In this document: positions 46,030 through 54,150 of the stretch, piece by piece
Numbering within the stretch: the first letter of the stretch is position 1
Layout of the letters: each line of letters begins with the position of its first letter
NCBI RefSeq assembly: GCF_015210005.1
Contig: NZ_MU158698.1
Coordinates: forward strand, 1,571,611-1,635,610
Reading direction: 5' to 3'
From: Sphingobacterium hungaricum
GTDB taxonomy: Bacteria; Bacteroidota; Bacteroidia; Sphingobacteriales; Sphingobacteriaceae
Length of the DNA stretch: 64,000 nucleotides
Program-made: the position numbers and the translations under genes
Notes under the pieces: model-generated
Told to the model about the DNA's origin: nothing
Databases searched by the model: none
The model's input: the letters and a program-made list of their open reading frames with translations, nothing else

Positions 46030-46992
46030 TTACTTGAACAGTGAATCCACGAAATCTTTTTTGTTAAATAACTGTAGGTCGCCGATTTTTTCGCCTACGC
46101 CTATGTATTTTACTGGAATTTTGAATTGGTCTGAAATACCAATCACGACTCCGCCCTTTGCTGTTCCATCTAACTTAGTCAGTGCCAGCGCATTCACATC
46201 CGTCGCTTGCGTAAATTGGGTACATTGCTCGATTGCATTTTGCCCAGTAGACGCATCCAGAACCAATAAAATCTCATGAGGTGCATCTGGAATTACTTTC
46301 TGCATCACCATTTTGATTTTGCTCAATTCATTCATCAAGCCAACCTTATTGTGAAGACGACCTGCGGTATCGATTATCGCCACATCATCGCCATTCGCGA
46401 CAGCAGATTTTACGGTGTCAAAAGCTACGGAAGCTGGGTCGGAACCCATTGGCTGAGCCACCACGCGCACGCCGACACGCTCACCCCATAATTGAATCTG
46501 GTCAACTGCCGCTGCGCGGAATGTATCCGCAGCGCCCAAAACAACTTTATTTCCTGCTTCTTTTAATTGATGGGCTAATTTTCCAATGGTTGTCGTCTTA
46601 CCAACACCATTCACGCCAACGACCATAATGACATACGGTTTTTGGTTTCCGTATTCAAAATGTTCAAAATCAGAACTATTGTTTTCAGCTAATAAGTCTT
46701 GGATTTCATCTTTTAGTAATCCATTCAGCTCATCGGTACTGACATATTTGTCGCGAGCAACACGCTTTTGGATACGATCAACGATTTTCAGCGTTGTCTG
46801 CACACCAACATCCGAGGTCACCAAAACTTCTTCTAAATTATCCAGAACATCATCATCAATCGTAGATTTACCAACGACAGCTTTGGTTATTTTCGAGAAG
46901 AACCCGTCTTTCGTTTTTTCTAAACCCTTGTCCAGCGCTTCTTGAGCCTCTGGAGTTTCCTGTTTTTTCTTGAAGAAATCAAATAAACCCAT
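46030..46992 (-). CDS. ftsY: Signal recognition particle receptor FtsY
   Basis: A 320-residue SRP GTPase that docks ribosome-SRP complexes at the membrane. The N domain (about 1-115) precedes the G domain with MVVGVNGVGKTTTIGKLA, LGAADTFRAAAVDQ, DTAGRLHNK and TKLDGTAKGGV. The acidic A domain is almost absent, which is usual for short bacterial forms. Promoter box at 47034-47041 on the minus strand. Confidence 0.96.
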   Translation of the reverse strand: MGLFDFFKKKQETPEAQEALDKGLEKTKDGFFSKITKAVVGKSTIDDDVLDNLEEVLVTSDVGVQTTLKIVDRIQKRVARDKYVSTDELNGLLKDEIQDLLAENNSSDFEHFEYGNQKPYVIMVVGVNGVGKTTTIGKLAHQLKEAGNKVVLGAADTFRAAAVDQIQLWGERVGVRVVAQPMGSDPASVAFDTVKSAVANGDDVAIIDTAGRLHNKVGLMNELSKIKMVMQKVIPDAPHEILLVLDASTGQNAIEQCTQFTQATDVNALALTKLDGTAKGGVVIGISDQFKIPVKYIGVGEKIGDLQLFNKKDFVDSLFK

Positions 46993-47033
46993 TGATGATT
47001 ACGTTTTGCTTAGCTTAGTCCTAAAAATTGAGC

Positions 47034-47041
47034 CAAATATA
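47034..47041 (-). promoter_or_regulatory. -7 box of the ftsY-rimO unit
   Basis: Minus-strand TATATTTG matches TAnnTTTG, 41 nt before the ftsY ATG. Confidence 0.45.
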
Positions 47042-47058
47042 CTGAAATACACTATACT

Positions 47059-47090
47059 AAAAAAGCCCTTTTGGAGCATACCAAAACGGC
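47059..47090 (-). terminator. Terminator of the rpmB-rpmG-DUF4295 operon
   Basis: On the minus strand GCCGTTTTGG and CCAAAAGGGC form a 10-bp stem with one mismatch and a 6-nt loop, followed by T6. It separates the ribosomal operon from ftsY. Confidence 0.75.
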
Positions 47091-47137
47091 TAATTGTAAA
47101 TTCTTAAAAGGAAAACCTTAGAATGTAAGGTGTTAGC

Positions 47138-47299
47138 TTATTTAGAAGCTTCAGCTACAATGTCTTTAACCTTATCATTGTGTACCATACTTTCTTTGAA
47201 AGTATAAGCTCCAGTTTTTACAGATTTAGTAGTAATGATTACTTTTGTGTATTCTTTACCACCACCTTTTTGTAATGATGCGACCGATTTCTTTGCCAT
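47138..47299 (-). CDS. DUF4295 small basic protein
   Basis: A 53-residue protein reading MAKKSVASLQKGGGKEYTKV, then a strand-rich middle and KDIVAEASK at the end. It is found just after rpmB-rpmG in Bacteroidota, as here (48 bp gap), and is thought to be ribosome-associated. Too short for many gene callers. Family call from context and sequence. Confidence 0.85.
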   Translation of the reverse strand: MAKKSVASLQKGGGKEYTKVIITTKSVKTGAYTFKESMVHNDKVKDIVAEASK

Positions 47300-47346
47300 G
47301 GTATGTTATTTTTTAGTTGCCAATCAAATGACTAACAACAAATTAA

Positions 47347-47529
47347 TTACTTAATTTCTTTGTGAACAGTAACTTTTCTCAAAACTGGGTTGAATTTTTT
47401 CAACTCCAAACGCTCTGTTGTGTTCTTTTTGTTTTTTGTCGTGATATAACGAGACATTCCCGGAAGACCACTTTCTTTGTGCTCAGTACACTCTAAGATA
47501 ACTTGTACTCTATTTCCTTTTTTAGCCAT
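47347..47529 (-). CDS. rpmG: 50S ribosomal protein L33
   Basis: A 60-residue L33, with [12 protein letters not shown] near the start and [21 protein letters not shown] at the end. Only one Cys is present and the CxxC pairs of zinc-binding L33 are missing, so this is the zinc-independent form. It lies in the rpmB-rpmG-DUF4295 cluster. Confidence 0.96.
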   Translation of the reverse strand: MAKKGNRVQVILECTEHKESGLPGMSRYITTKNKKNTTERLELKKFNPVLRKVTVHKEIK

Positions 47530-47603
47530 TGTTTTACTTTATTGTGATCCCTAAGGATCGTATTATATTGAAGATCTTATTCTAAATAAACAGTGCTGGC
47601 TGA

Positions 47604-47837
47604 TTAAATTTTTCCGTTTTGGACAAATTTATTGATTACAGCAGTGATACCGTTTTTATTAATCGTTTTGATTGCAGATGCAGATACTTTCAACGTAATC
47701 CAACGATCTTCCTCAGGAATATAAAAACGTTTTGTGTGTAAGTTCGGGTAGAATTTACGTTTTGTTTTTACATTCGAGTGAGAAACGTTATTTCCCCTTA
47801 ATGCCGCTTTACCTGTTAAATCACAAATTCTTGACAT
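47604..47837 (-). CDS. rpmB: 50S ribosomal protein L28
   Basis: A 77-residue L28. The ATG at 47837 gives the canonical [22 protein letters not shown] start; longer upstream frames are not used. C-terminal KTINKNGI. It heads the cluster rpmB-rpmG-DUF4295 with gaps of 74 and 47 bp. Confidence 0.96.
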   Translation of the reverse strand: MSRICDLTGKAALRGNNVSHSNVKTKRKFYPNLHTKRFYIPEEDRWITLKVSASAIKTINKNGITAVINKFVQNGKI

Positions 47838-47891
47838 GATATTTTGATTTTTAATGTGTTCTCTATTAATTCTCTTTTTGTAAAGAGTGTG

Positions 47892-47923
47892 CAAATATCT
47901 ATATTTCTTTTGTGAAAACCAAA
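47892..47923 (-). promoter_or_regulatory. Promoter of the rpmB operon
   Basis: Minus-strand TTTG (47923-47920) and GATATTTG (47899-47892), 20 nt apart, fit the Bacteroidota -33/-7 pattern with one deviation. Leader of about 50 nt before rpmB. Confidence 0.5.
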
Positions 47924-48085
47924 GATTGAAAGGAATAATTTTAATAAATTATTTTTCGGAGGGTAGAAACAACAAATTTAAGTGAAATATTTCCATTTAA
48001 TGAACTCTGAAAAACCAAATAGTTTTCCACAATTCACAATTTCGCGGTCCTGCAGAAATTTATGCAGAAGCTAAATTCCTTATTC

Positions 48086-48093
48086 TATCTTTG
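48086..48093 (+). promoter_or_regulatory. -7 box 4 nt before recO (leaderless candidate)
   Basis: TATCTTTG, spacer TTCT, then the ATG at 48098. No -33 TTG is clear. Confidence 0.5.
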
Positions 48094-48097
48094 TTCT

Positions 48098-48820
48098 ATG
48101 CTTCACAAAACTACAGGCATTGCATTAAAAAACACGAATTATTCAGAAAATAGTATCGTTAGCCAGATCTATACAGAAAAATTTGGCCTGCAATCTTACT
48201 TAATCAATGGAGCAAAAAAGCCAAAGGCCAAAATCCACATCAACATGTTGCAACCCTTGCATCTTGTGGAAATGGTCGTGTATTATAAAGACAATTCCAA
48301 TTTACAGCGTATTAAGGAGGCTCAACAGACCCCGCTTTTGCGGGAAATTCCGATGGATATTGTGAAAAGTTCGTTGGCGATATTTCTCAATGAAATTTTG
48401 TACAAAGTATTGAGACACCAAAATTCGGACCCTCAATTATTTCAATTTTTGTACAGATCCATCCTTTGGCTAGACCAAAGCAAATCTCCCTTGGGCAATT
48501 TTCACCTTGTTTTTCTTTTAAAGTTGAGCAGGTACTTAGGTTTCGAACCGACAAAAGCTACGAACAAAGTTGCCTATTTCGATTTGTTCGAAGGTGTTTT
48601 CACACAGCAAATTCCTTCGCATACGCATGTGTTGCATCAGCCCTATTCGGAATTCTTTCTGCAATTAATTTCTGTGGATTTCGAGCAAATGGCATCCATA
48701 AAAATCTCACACGATGACCGGATTTATTTGTTGGAGAAGATAATCGATTTTTATAAACTGCATACCGAAAACTTTGGGGAAGTTAAGTCGCTATATGTTT
48801 TAGAAGAGCTCTTTAAATAA
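48098..48820 (+). CDS. recO: DNA repair protein RecO
   Basis: A 240-residue RecO, part of the RecFOR recombination-repair pathway. The ATG at 48098 gives MLHKTTGIALKNTNYSENS, the OB-fold N-terminus typical of RecO; the frame upstream would start inside the promoter box. SYLINGAKKPKAKI and the C-terminal helical domain with LEKIIDFYKLHTENFGEVKSL support it. No zinc-binding cysteines are seen, which is common in Bacteroidota. Confidence 0.9.
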   Translation: MLHKTTGIALKNTNYSENSIVSQIYTEKFGLQSYLINGAKKPKAKIHINMLQPLHLVEMVVYYKDNSNLQRIKEAQQTPLLREIPMDIVKSSLAIFLNEILYKVLRHQNSDPQLFQFLYRSILWLDQSKSPLGNFHLVFLLKLSRYLGFEPTKATNKVAYFDLFEGVFTQQIPSHTHVLHQPYSEFFLQLISVDFEQMASIKISHDDRIYLLEKIIDFYKLHTENFGEVKSLYVLEELFK

Positions 48821-48854
48821 AAAATATCGACCCTTTTGAGGGATCGATATTTTT
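48821..48854. terminator. Bidirectional terminator
   Basis: AAAATATCGACCC pairs with GGGATCGATATTTT (one bulge), between recO (+) and the cold-shock gene (-). Confidence 0.75.
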
Positions 48855-48880
48855 CACAATAAATATATCTTATAATCTTA

Positions 48881-49072
48881 TTAGATAACTTTTACATTTA
48901 CCGCGTTAAGTCCTTTACGACCTTGTTCTACTTCGTAAGAAACGTTGTCGTTCTCACGAATTTTGTCTACTAATCCAGAAACGTGAACAAAAATTTCACT
49001 CTCGCCAGAGTTAGGAACAATGAATCCGAAACCTTTGGACTCATTAAAAAATTTTACTACTCCTTCTTGCAT
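48881..49072 (-). CDS. Cold-shock domain protein (CspA family)
   Basis: A 63-residue single cold-shock domain with RNP1 KGFGFIVPN and RNP2-like IFVHVSGL; the C-terminal KGLNAVNVKVI is normal. It binds single-stranded nucleic acids and probably unwinds mRNA structures. A long AT-rich leader region lies upstream (49073-49240), shared with the SIMPL gene on the other strand. Confidence 0.93.
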   Translation of the reverse strand: MQEGVVKFFNESKGFGFIVPNSGESEIFVHVSGLVDKIRENDNVSYEVEQGRKGLNAVNVKVI

Positions 49073-49240
49073 TGTATTAATTGTATTGTTTCCCTAAAGG
49101 TATTAATAATTTTTTAAACGTTTTAAAATAATTTTAACATTCATTAAACGAAAATTAATTTCATAAGTCTATCGGTTTATACAAAAAATGGTCAAGTTTT
49201 TGCCATTGTAACTTTTTAAAAATTGAATAAAACAAAACGT

Positions 49241-49957
49241 ATGAAAAATTTTTTAACCCTTGCTCTAGTATTAGGAACAATCTTACTTACAAACGCTCAA
49301 ACAAATGCCGTGGATTATAGCAGAAAAGTCTCAACAAAAGGTTACGCTGAAAAAGAAGTAACTCCAGATATCATTTATTTGTCTATTTCTTTAAAAGAAT
49401 ATTTTTTGGATGGGAATACAAAGAAAAAAATCACAATTGAAGATTTAGAAAAACAATTATACAATGCTGCGATCAGCAATGGTGTGAAAAAAGAGGATTT
49501 TACGATCCAAAACATTTACAGCTACAATTACGAAACAAAGAAAAAATCTCAAGAATTATTGCAGGCTAGACAGTACCGCATAAAAATTACAGATTTAAGC
49601 AAGTTGAATACCTTGTTTGACAATGTCGATGCAAAAGGTATGGAAAGCACATCGATTTCTGGATATGATCATTCTCAGAAAAAACAGATTGAAAAAGAAT
49701 TGAAAACAGAAGCCGTGAAAGATGCGCGTATCAACGCTGATATTTTAGCGACTGCGGATGGACAAAAAGTTGGAAAAGCATTAGTGATTAGCGACAATAG
49801 CAATTTTAACTTTAATGATTACTTGCCACAGCCAAGAATGATGAGCTTCGCAAAAACTGCGAGTGCCGAAGGTGCTGTTGCTGACGAAAGTTTAAACATT
49901 GACATCAAGCCCATCAAATTGACTTGCAATGTCGATGGTGTTTTTGAATTATTATAA
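49241..49957 (+). CDS. SIMPL (DUF541) domain protein, exported
   Basis: A 238-residue periplasmic protein. The ATG at 49241 starts a signal peptide (MKNFLTLALVLGTILLTNAQ) and is preferred over an upstream TTG. The SIMPL/DUF541 pattern is present: STKGYAEKEVTPDIIYLSISLKEYF, IQNIYSYNYETKKKSQEL, and KEKELKTEAVKDARINADILA-like helices near the C-terminus. Function of the family is poorly known (periplasmic/cell-envelope or oxidative stress). Its stop overlaps the start of the next gene (TAATG). Confidence 0.85.
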   Translation: MKNFLTLALVLGTILLTNAQTNAVDYSRKVSTKGYAEKEVTPDIIYLSISLKEYFLDGNTKKKITIEDLEKQLYNAAISNGVKKEDFTIQNIYSYNYETKKKSQELLQARQYRIKITDLSKLNTLFDNVDAKGMESTSISGYDHSQKKQIEKELKTEAVKDARINADILATADGQKVGKALVISDNSNFNFNDYLPQPRMMSFAKTASAEGAVADESLNIDIKPIKLTCNVDGVFELL

Positions 49958-50442
49958 TGCAGATTACAAACAACAGCTTAGTTCCTCAGGAGAAATTAAA
50001 GAGCGATTTTGTTCGCATAGAACAAGCGTCCAGGTTGATGGACAGCCAGTTCAAAATCGGCAATTTCTCCTTTGGCCTTGACCCGTTGTTAAACTTTTTC
50101 CCGATTGTGGGACAAATAGTCGGCTTTGGAATTTCATTTTTGCTGGTTCTGGTCATGTTTCGGCATGGCGTAAGTTCAAAAGCCGCTGTCAAAATGGGTT
50201 TGAACGTACTGACTGATTTATGCATTAGCTCAATTCCCATTATTGGTTTGGGCGGCGATTTTTTCTTCAAAGCAAATAAAAGAAATGTTGCACTGCTAAA
50301 AGCTCATTATTTCGAAGGAAAAAATCAAGGGAGCGCCAAAGGAATTTTATTAACGATTGCGGCCATTATTATTGTCGTCAGTCTCTTGATCATTTATTCC
50401 TTCTGGCTGTTGACTGTTTGGTTTTTTGAATGGCTTTTTTAA
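49957..50442 (+). CDS. DUF4112 membrane protein
   Basis: A 161-residue protein with the DUF4112 signature DSQFKIGNFSFGLDPLLNFFPIVG and three predicted transmembrane segments (about 50-75, 90-110, 128-150). NVLTDLCISSIPIIGLGGDFFFKANKRN is also typical. Role unknown. It overlaps the SIMPL gene by 1 nt and is closed by the terminator at 50462. Confidence 0.85.
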   Translation: MQITNNSLVPQEKLKSDFVRIEQASRLMDSQFKIGNFSFGLDPLLNFFPIVGQIVGFGISFLLVLVMFRHGVSSKAAVKMGLNVLTDLCISSIPIIGLGGDFFFKANKRNVALLKAHYFEGKNQGSAKGILLTIAAIIIVVSLLIIYSFWLLTVWFFEWLF

Positions 50443-50461
50443 AAATTGAAATTTATAAATG

Positions 50462-50496
50462 AATAGCGCATAGTTAAAAATTATGCGCTATTTTTG
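50462..50496 (+). terminator. Terminator overlapping the next promoter
   Basis: AATAGCGCATA (50462-50472) pairs with TATGCGCTATT (50482-50492), followed by T's. Its T-run forms the -7 box TATTTTTG (50489-50496) of the following gene. Confidence 0.7.
50489..50496 (+). promoter_or_regulatory. -7 box inside the terminator U-tract, 5 nt before the ATG (leaderless candidate)
   Basis: TATTTTTG, spacer ATTTT, then the ATG at 50502. A separate -33 TTG is not visible; the terminator stem fills that position. Confidence 0.4.
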
Positions 50497-50501
50497 ATTT
50501 T

Positions 50502-50870
50502 ATGAGTAAGAAACGAATATTTGCGATTCTCGCACTAATCCTATGCATCGCCGCATTTCTCACTAATCCAAAAGAGGAAGAGCATGAAGCTGCTGTGCGC
50601 GATAAAGCAAAAGAGATTTTGAAAAAACAATTGGACTATAAAAACCAAGATGCGATAGATTTCGGAATGACGCTTTTCGGCGATAATCTGATTGACCAGT
50701 TTATGCAAAATAGTGTTCGGGTAAAAAATTATTATTTCTTTTCATTGACGAGCATCGCTTGGCAGGGCAAAGAAACTGTCATCGGAGTAGGAGCTTTTAA
50801 TCACATTTGGCTGAGCAAAAAAATTGACGAGAAAGCGGACGAAATTATTGCTGTTATAAAAAATATTTAA
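50502..50870 (+). CDS. DUF4359 protein, membrane-anchored
   Basis: A 122-residue protein with one N-terminal transmembrane helix (about 5-22) and the DUF4359 pattern: TNPKEEEHEA after the helix, KNYYFFSLTSIAWQGKETVIGVGAFNHIWL near the end. Unknown function. The stop overlaps the start of the RluA gene (TAATG). A terminator and -7 box lie directly before its ATG. Confidence 0.75.
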   Translation: MSKKRIFAILALILCIAAFLTNPKEEEHEAAVRDKAKEILKKQLDYKNQDAIDFGMTLFGDNLIDQFMQNSVRVKNYYFFSLTSIAWQGKETVIGVGAFNHIWLSKKIDEKADEIIAVIKNI

Positions 50871-51553
50871 TGCTAGAGCTCCTTTATGAAGATGAAGATT
50901 TGGTAGCCATCAACAAGCCGCACGGTTTGCTGGTTCACAGAACTTCTATCGCAGGCGATGCCAAAGAATTTGCATTACAGCTTCTTCGCGACCAGATCGG
51001 CCAAAAAGTATATCCTGCGCACCGATTAGACCGAAAAACTGGCGGCATCCTTTTGTTCTCAAAAAACAAAGAAATGGACAGCTTGATACAGCAGGATTTT
51101 GCAAATCAAAAAATCGATAAGAAATACATCGCTGTCTTGAGAGGATTTGTACCTGACCAGAAGTTAATCGATTATCCTTTGAAAAAAGAAAATGGGACGG
51201 AACAAGAAGCGCAGACTTACTTCAGCATTCTAGGGCAATCGGAACTGGATATTCCTTTTGGAAAACATCCGACCTCGCGCTATTCGCTGGTGGAAGCAAA
51301 TCCAGTAACAGGAAGGATGCATCAGATCCGAAAACATTTTGCGCATATTTTTCATCCCATTATTGGCGACCGCCCACACGGATGCAACAAGCAAAACAAA
51401 TTTTGGAAAGAAACTTTCGAGATGGACACCATGCTCTTGCATGCTAAATCTTTAAACTTTATTCATCCTGTATCGAAACAAGAAATTTCAATTGAAAGCC
51501 AAGTACAGCCTGAATTCGCACGCGTTCTAAACTTGCTAAATTTATCTTTATGA
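50870..51553 (+). CDS. RluA-family pseudouridine synthase
   Basis: A 227-residue rRNA/tRNA pseudouridine synthase. The catalytic Asp lies in PAHRLDRKTGGILLFSKN. ALRGFVPDQ-type motif, NPVTGRMHQIRKHFAHIFHPIIGDRPHG and LLHAKSLNF follow. It is short, like TruC/RluC-type enzymes without S4 domain, so the exact RNA target is unclear. It overlaps the preceding gene by 1 nt and the following gene by 4 nt. Confidence 0.88.
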   Translation: MLELLYEDEDLVAINKPHGLLVHRTSIAGDAKEFALQLLRDQIGQKVYPAHRLDRKTGGILLFSKNKEMDSLIQQDFANQKIDKKYIAVLRGFVPDQKLIDYPLKKENGTEQEAQTYFSILGQSELDIPFGKHPTSRYSLVEANPVTGRMHQIRKHFAHIFHPIIGDRPHGCNKQNKFWKETFEMDTMLLHAKSLNFIHPVSKQEISIESQVQPEFARVLNLLNLSL

Positions 51554-52371
51554 AAGAGTTCATCTTAGATCTGTTTTTAACCATCAAAGGCATTGGTGCC
51601 GCTTCCGGATTAATCTATCAAGATTCCAAAATCTACGTCATTTCGGACAATAGCAATTATCTGTATGAATATTCCGTCGAGAATCAATCGCTTAAAAAAG
51701 AATTGCTTATTGCAGACTCGCCTGGAGAAAACATCAAAAAATCAGAAAAGAAAGATTTTGAATCCATTAGTTCCGACGGGAAGGATTTGTATGTTTTTGG
51801 TTCGGGCTCCACAGCAAAACGAAATATTGCCGTGAGGTACAGTCCAAGTTCTGCGAAAACGGATCCAGTTGATTTTTCAGAAATCTTCAATAATCTGCAG
51901 AATACGTATGCTGTTGATCAGTATAATTTCAATATTGAAGGCGCTTGCTTTGCTGACCATAGCATTTTATTGTTTAATCGAGGAAACGGGCCACAAAATC
52001 AAAACGGAATTTTCTCAATAAGTACGACTGAAGATACGACATCATTTACGCAAATCGAACTTCCGAAGATTCAAAACGTGGCTAGCGGATTTACAGATGC
52101 CGTTCGTGTTGAGCATAAAATCTACTTTCTGGCCACAGCGGAAGACGTTGCTTCCAACTACCTGGATGGTGAGGTCAAAGGCACTTTAATCGGACGAATG
52201 GATTTCGAGACGAAGAAAATAGAATTTACGCAAGTCATTTCGGAAACGCATAAGTTTGAAGGTTTAACCGTATACAAGGAGGATAACGAAAAGATAAGCT
52301 TTTTGCTTTGCGAGGATAGTGATTCAGATACGGATGAAAGCCACATTTACAAACTTACGCTTCCAAAATAA
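51550..52371 (+). CDS. Beta-propeller-like conserved protein (possibly DUF6929)
   Basis: A 273-residue soluble protein with repeated strand motifs (GLIYQDSKIYVISDNSNYLYEY, FESISSDGKDLYVFGSGS, FNIEGACFADHSILLFNRGNG, GFTDAVRVEHKIYFLATA, KFEGLTVYKEDNEK). These suggest a beta-propeller. It may belong to DUF6929; that is from memory and unsure. No signal peptide. It overlaps the RluA gene by 4 nt and is co-transcribed. Confidence 0.6.
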   Translation: MKEFILDLFLTIKGIGAASGLIYQDSKIYVISDNSNYLYEYSVENQSLKKELLIADSPGENIKKSEKKDFESISSDGKDLYVFGSGSTAKRNIAVRYSPSSAKTDPVDFSEIFNNLQNTYAVDQYNFNIEGACFADHSILLFNRGNGPQNQNGIFSISTTEDTTSFTQIELPKIQNVASGFTDAVRVEHKIYFLATAEDVASNYLDGEVKGTLIGRMDFETKKIEFTQVISETHKFEGLTVYKEDNEKISFLLCEDSDSDTDESHIYKLTLPK

Positions 52372-52418
52372 TCTGTTCTTTAACAGCATTCTGCTTTCGC
52401 AATTCTTCGTTTTTTAAT

Positions 52419-52426
52419 TAGCTTTG
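52419..52426 (+). promoter_or_regulatory. -7 box of gcvT
   Basis: TAGCTTTG matches TAnnTTTG exactly, 27 nt before the gcvT ATG at 52454. No strong -33. Confidence 0.45.
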
Positions 52427-52453
52427 CTATCAAATTAAATCAAGACAATTCAC

Positions 52454-53536
52454 ATGATAAAAAACACCGCAATAACTGATCATCACATCGCTTTGGGAGC
52501 TAAAATGGTTCCATTTGCTGGTTTCTCCATGCCTGTTCAATATTCTGGAATCAATGACGAACACGAAACGGTCCGTACCGGTGTCGGCGTTTTTGACGTG
52601 AGCCACATGGGCGAATTTATCATCAAAGGTGAAAAAGCATTGGATTTGTTGCAGAAGATTTCATCAAATGATGTGTCTAAACTGTATGCTGGAAAAGTGC
52701 AGTACGCTTACATTCCCAATGAAACAGGTGGAATTGTTGATGATTTTCTGACGTACAAAATTGACGATGAAACTTATTTTTTAGTTGTTAATGCATCCAA
52801 TATCGAAAAAGACTGGAATTGGATTAGCAAGTATAATGTTGATGGCGTTGAGATGAAAAACATTTCGGACGAAACATCTTTATTTGCGGTGCAAGGGCCA
52901 AAAGCAGCTGAAGCATTGCAGTCATTGACGGATATCGAATTGGCTTCAATGGAATATTACACTTTTGAAAAAGGTGTTTTTGCGGGCATTGAGAACGTAT
53001 TAGTTTCTGCAACAGGATACACTGGAGCTGGTGGCTTCGAAATCTATGTGGCAAATAAAGATGCACAGAAAGTTTGGGACGCTATTTTTGAAGCAGGTGC
53101 GGCATTCAATATTAAGCCAATTGGTTTAGGTGCGCGCGATACCTTGCGCCTGGAAATGGGATTCTGTCTTTATGGAAATGATATCGATGATGAAACATCG
53201 CCTTTGGCCGCAGGATTAGGCTGGGTGACCAAATTCACTAAAGATTTCGTGAATTCTGAAAACCTAAAATTGGAGAAAGAAAACGGCGTCAAAGAAAAAT
53301 TAGTCGGTTTCGAAATGATTGACCGCGGAATTGCGAGACACGATTATCCAATCGTTGATGCTGATGACAATGTGATTGGACGTGTAACTTCAGGAACACA
53401 ATCTCCAACATTGAAAAAATCAATTGGCCTTGGATACGTAAGCCCTCCTTTCGCTAAGGAAGGCGTAGAAATTTACATCTCCATCAGAAATCAAAAAGTA
53501 AAAGCGGTCGTTAAAAAACCTCCTTTTGTAAAATAA
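52454..53536 (+). CDS. gcvT: Aminomethyltransferase, T protein of glycine cleavage
   Basis: A 360-residue GcvT that transfers the C1 unit from aminomethyl-GcvH to tetrahydrofolate. The N-terminal [49 protein letters not shown] and [21 protein letters not shown] are characteristic. It has its own promoter box and terminator and is distant from gcvP. Confidence 0.96.
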   Translation: MIKNTAITDHHIALGAKMVPFAGFSMPVQYSGINDEHETVRTGVGVFDVSHMGEFIIKGEKALDLLQKISSNDVSKLYAGKVQYAYIPNETGGIVDDFLTYKIDDETYFLVVNASNIEKDWNWISKYNVDGVEMKNISDETSLFAVQGPKAAEALQSLTDIELASMEYYTFEKGVFAGIENVLVSATGYTGAGGFEIYVANKDAQKVWDAIFEAGAAFNIKPIGLGARDTLRLEMGFCLYGNDIDDETSPLAAGLGWVTKFTKDFVNSENLKLEKENGVKEKLVGFEMIDRGIARHDYPIVDADDNVIGRVTSGTQSPTLKKSIGLGYVSPPFAKEGVEIYISIRNQKVKAVVKKPPFVK

Positions 53537-53545
53537 ACATTAAAT

Positions 53546-53574
53546 AAGAAAAGACTCCATGGAGTCTTTTCTTG
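53546..53574. terminator. Bidirectional terminator between gcvT and a membrane protein gene
   Basis: A 13-bp perfect inverted repeat with centre CCATGG (53546-53573) and T's on both sides. Confidence 0.8.
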
Positions 53575-53590
53575 TTTAATAGCTATTGGA

Positions 53591-53821
53591 TTATTTCTTC
53601 GTCTGTTTTTGCTTTATTGGCTCTTTGGGCTGATTTTGCTGACGAACTTCCTTGTTCACCATTTTCAACAAAACCACTTTCAAATAGATTAGCACGACCA
53701 TAAAAGCAATCGAAGCTCCTAAAATCAACATGTTTCCACTGTTGTAAGCCGCCACTCCGCTCAGAATCAAAAAGACGATTCCTAAGTTGATTAATAAGTT
53801 AAGTATAAATTTCTTTGTCAT
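53591..53821 (-). CDS. Small membrane protein
   Basis: A 76-residue protein with two predicted transmembrane helices (about 5-24 and 29-50) and a Lys/Gln-rich tail. Unknown function. The upstream membrane protein gene overlaps its start by 4 nt, so the pair works together. Confidence 0.7.
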   Translation of the reverse strand: MTKKFILNLLINLGIVFLILSGVAAYNSGNMLILGASIAFMVVLIYLKVVLLKMVNKEVRQQNQPKEPIKQKQTKK

Positions 53822-54117
53822 CTTTTTTGATTATTGGATACGACCGATTTTCGAATCAAGTAAAAATAGGCTATCCCAGCGAAAATATTCAGCAAAATTA
53901 CAAAAAACACAATCAACATCTTTTCCGTCTGTTGAAGCTTCGGCGATAAGAGCACCTCGCGAATGACCAAAATTACCCAAATCATCGACACTAAAAGCGC
54001 GATACTAAACATAATGGGCGCAAATGAAACTCGAAGGGCAATCAGCAGCAATGCCAATGCGTAAAAACCCAAACTAAACAAAAATGCTTGTTTAGTTTGG
54101 TTCTGAAGATTTTTCAT
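53818..54117 (-). CDS. Small membrane protein
   Basis: A 99-residue protein with three hydrophobic segments (about 13-30, 33-55, 68-88). Unrecognised. It overlaps the downstream small membrane protein gene by 4 nt. It is transcribed from the same strand as glutamate dehydrogenase, 33 bp upstream. Confidence 0.7.
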   Translation of the reverse strand: MKNLQNQTKQAFLFSLGFYALALLLIALRVSFAPIMFSIALLVSMIWVILVIREVLLSPKLQQTEKMLIVFFVILLNIFAGIAYFYLIRKSVVSNNQKR

Positions 54118-54150
54118 CCAACAAAGTTAACCAAATGTTTAGGATGTTTA

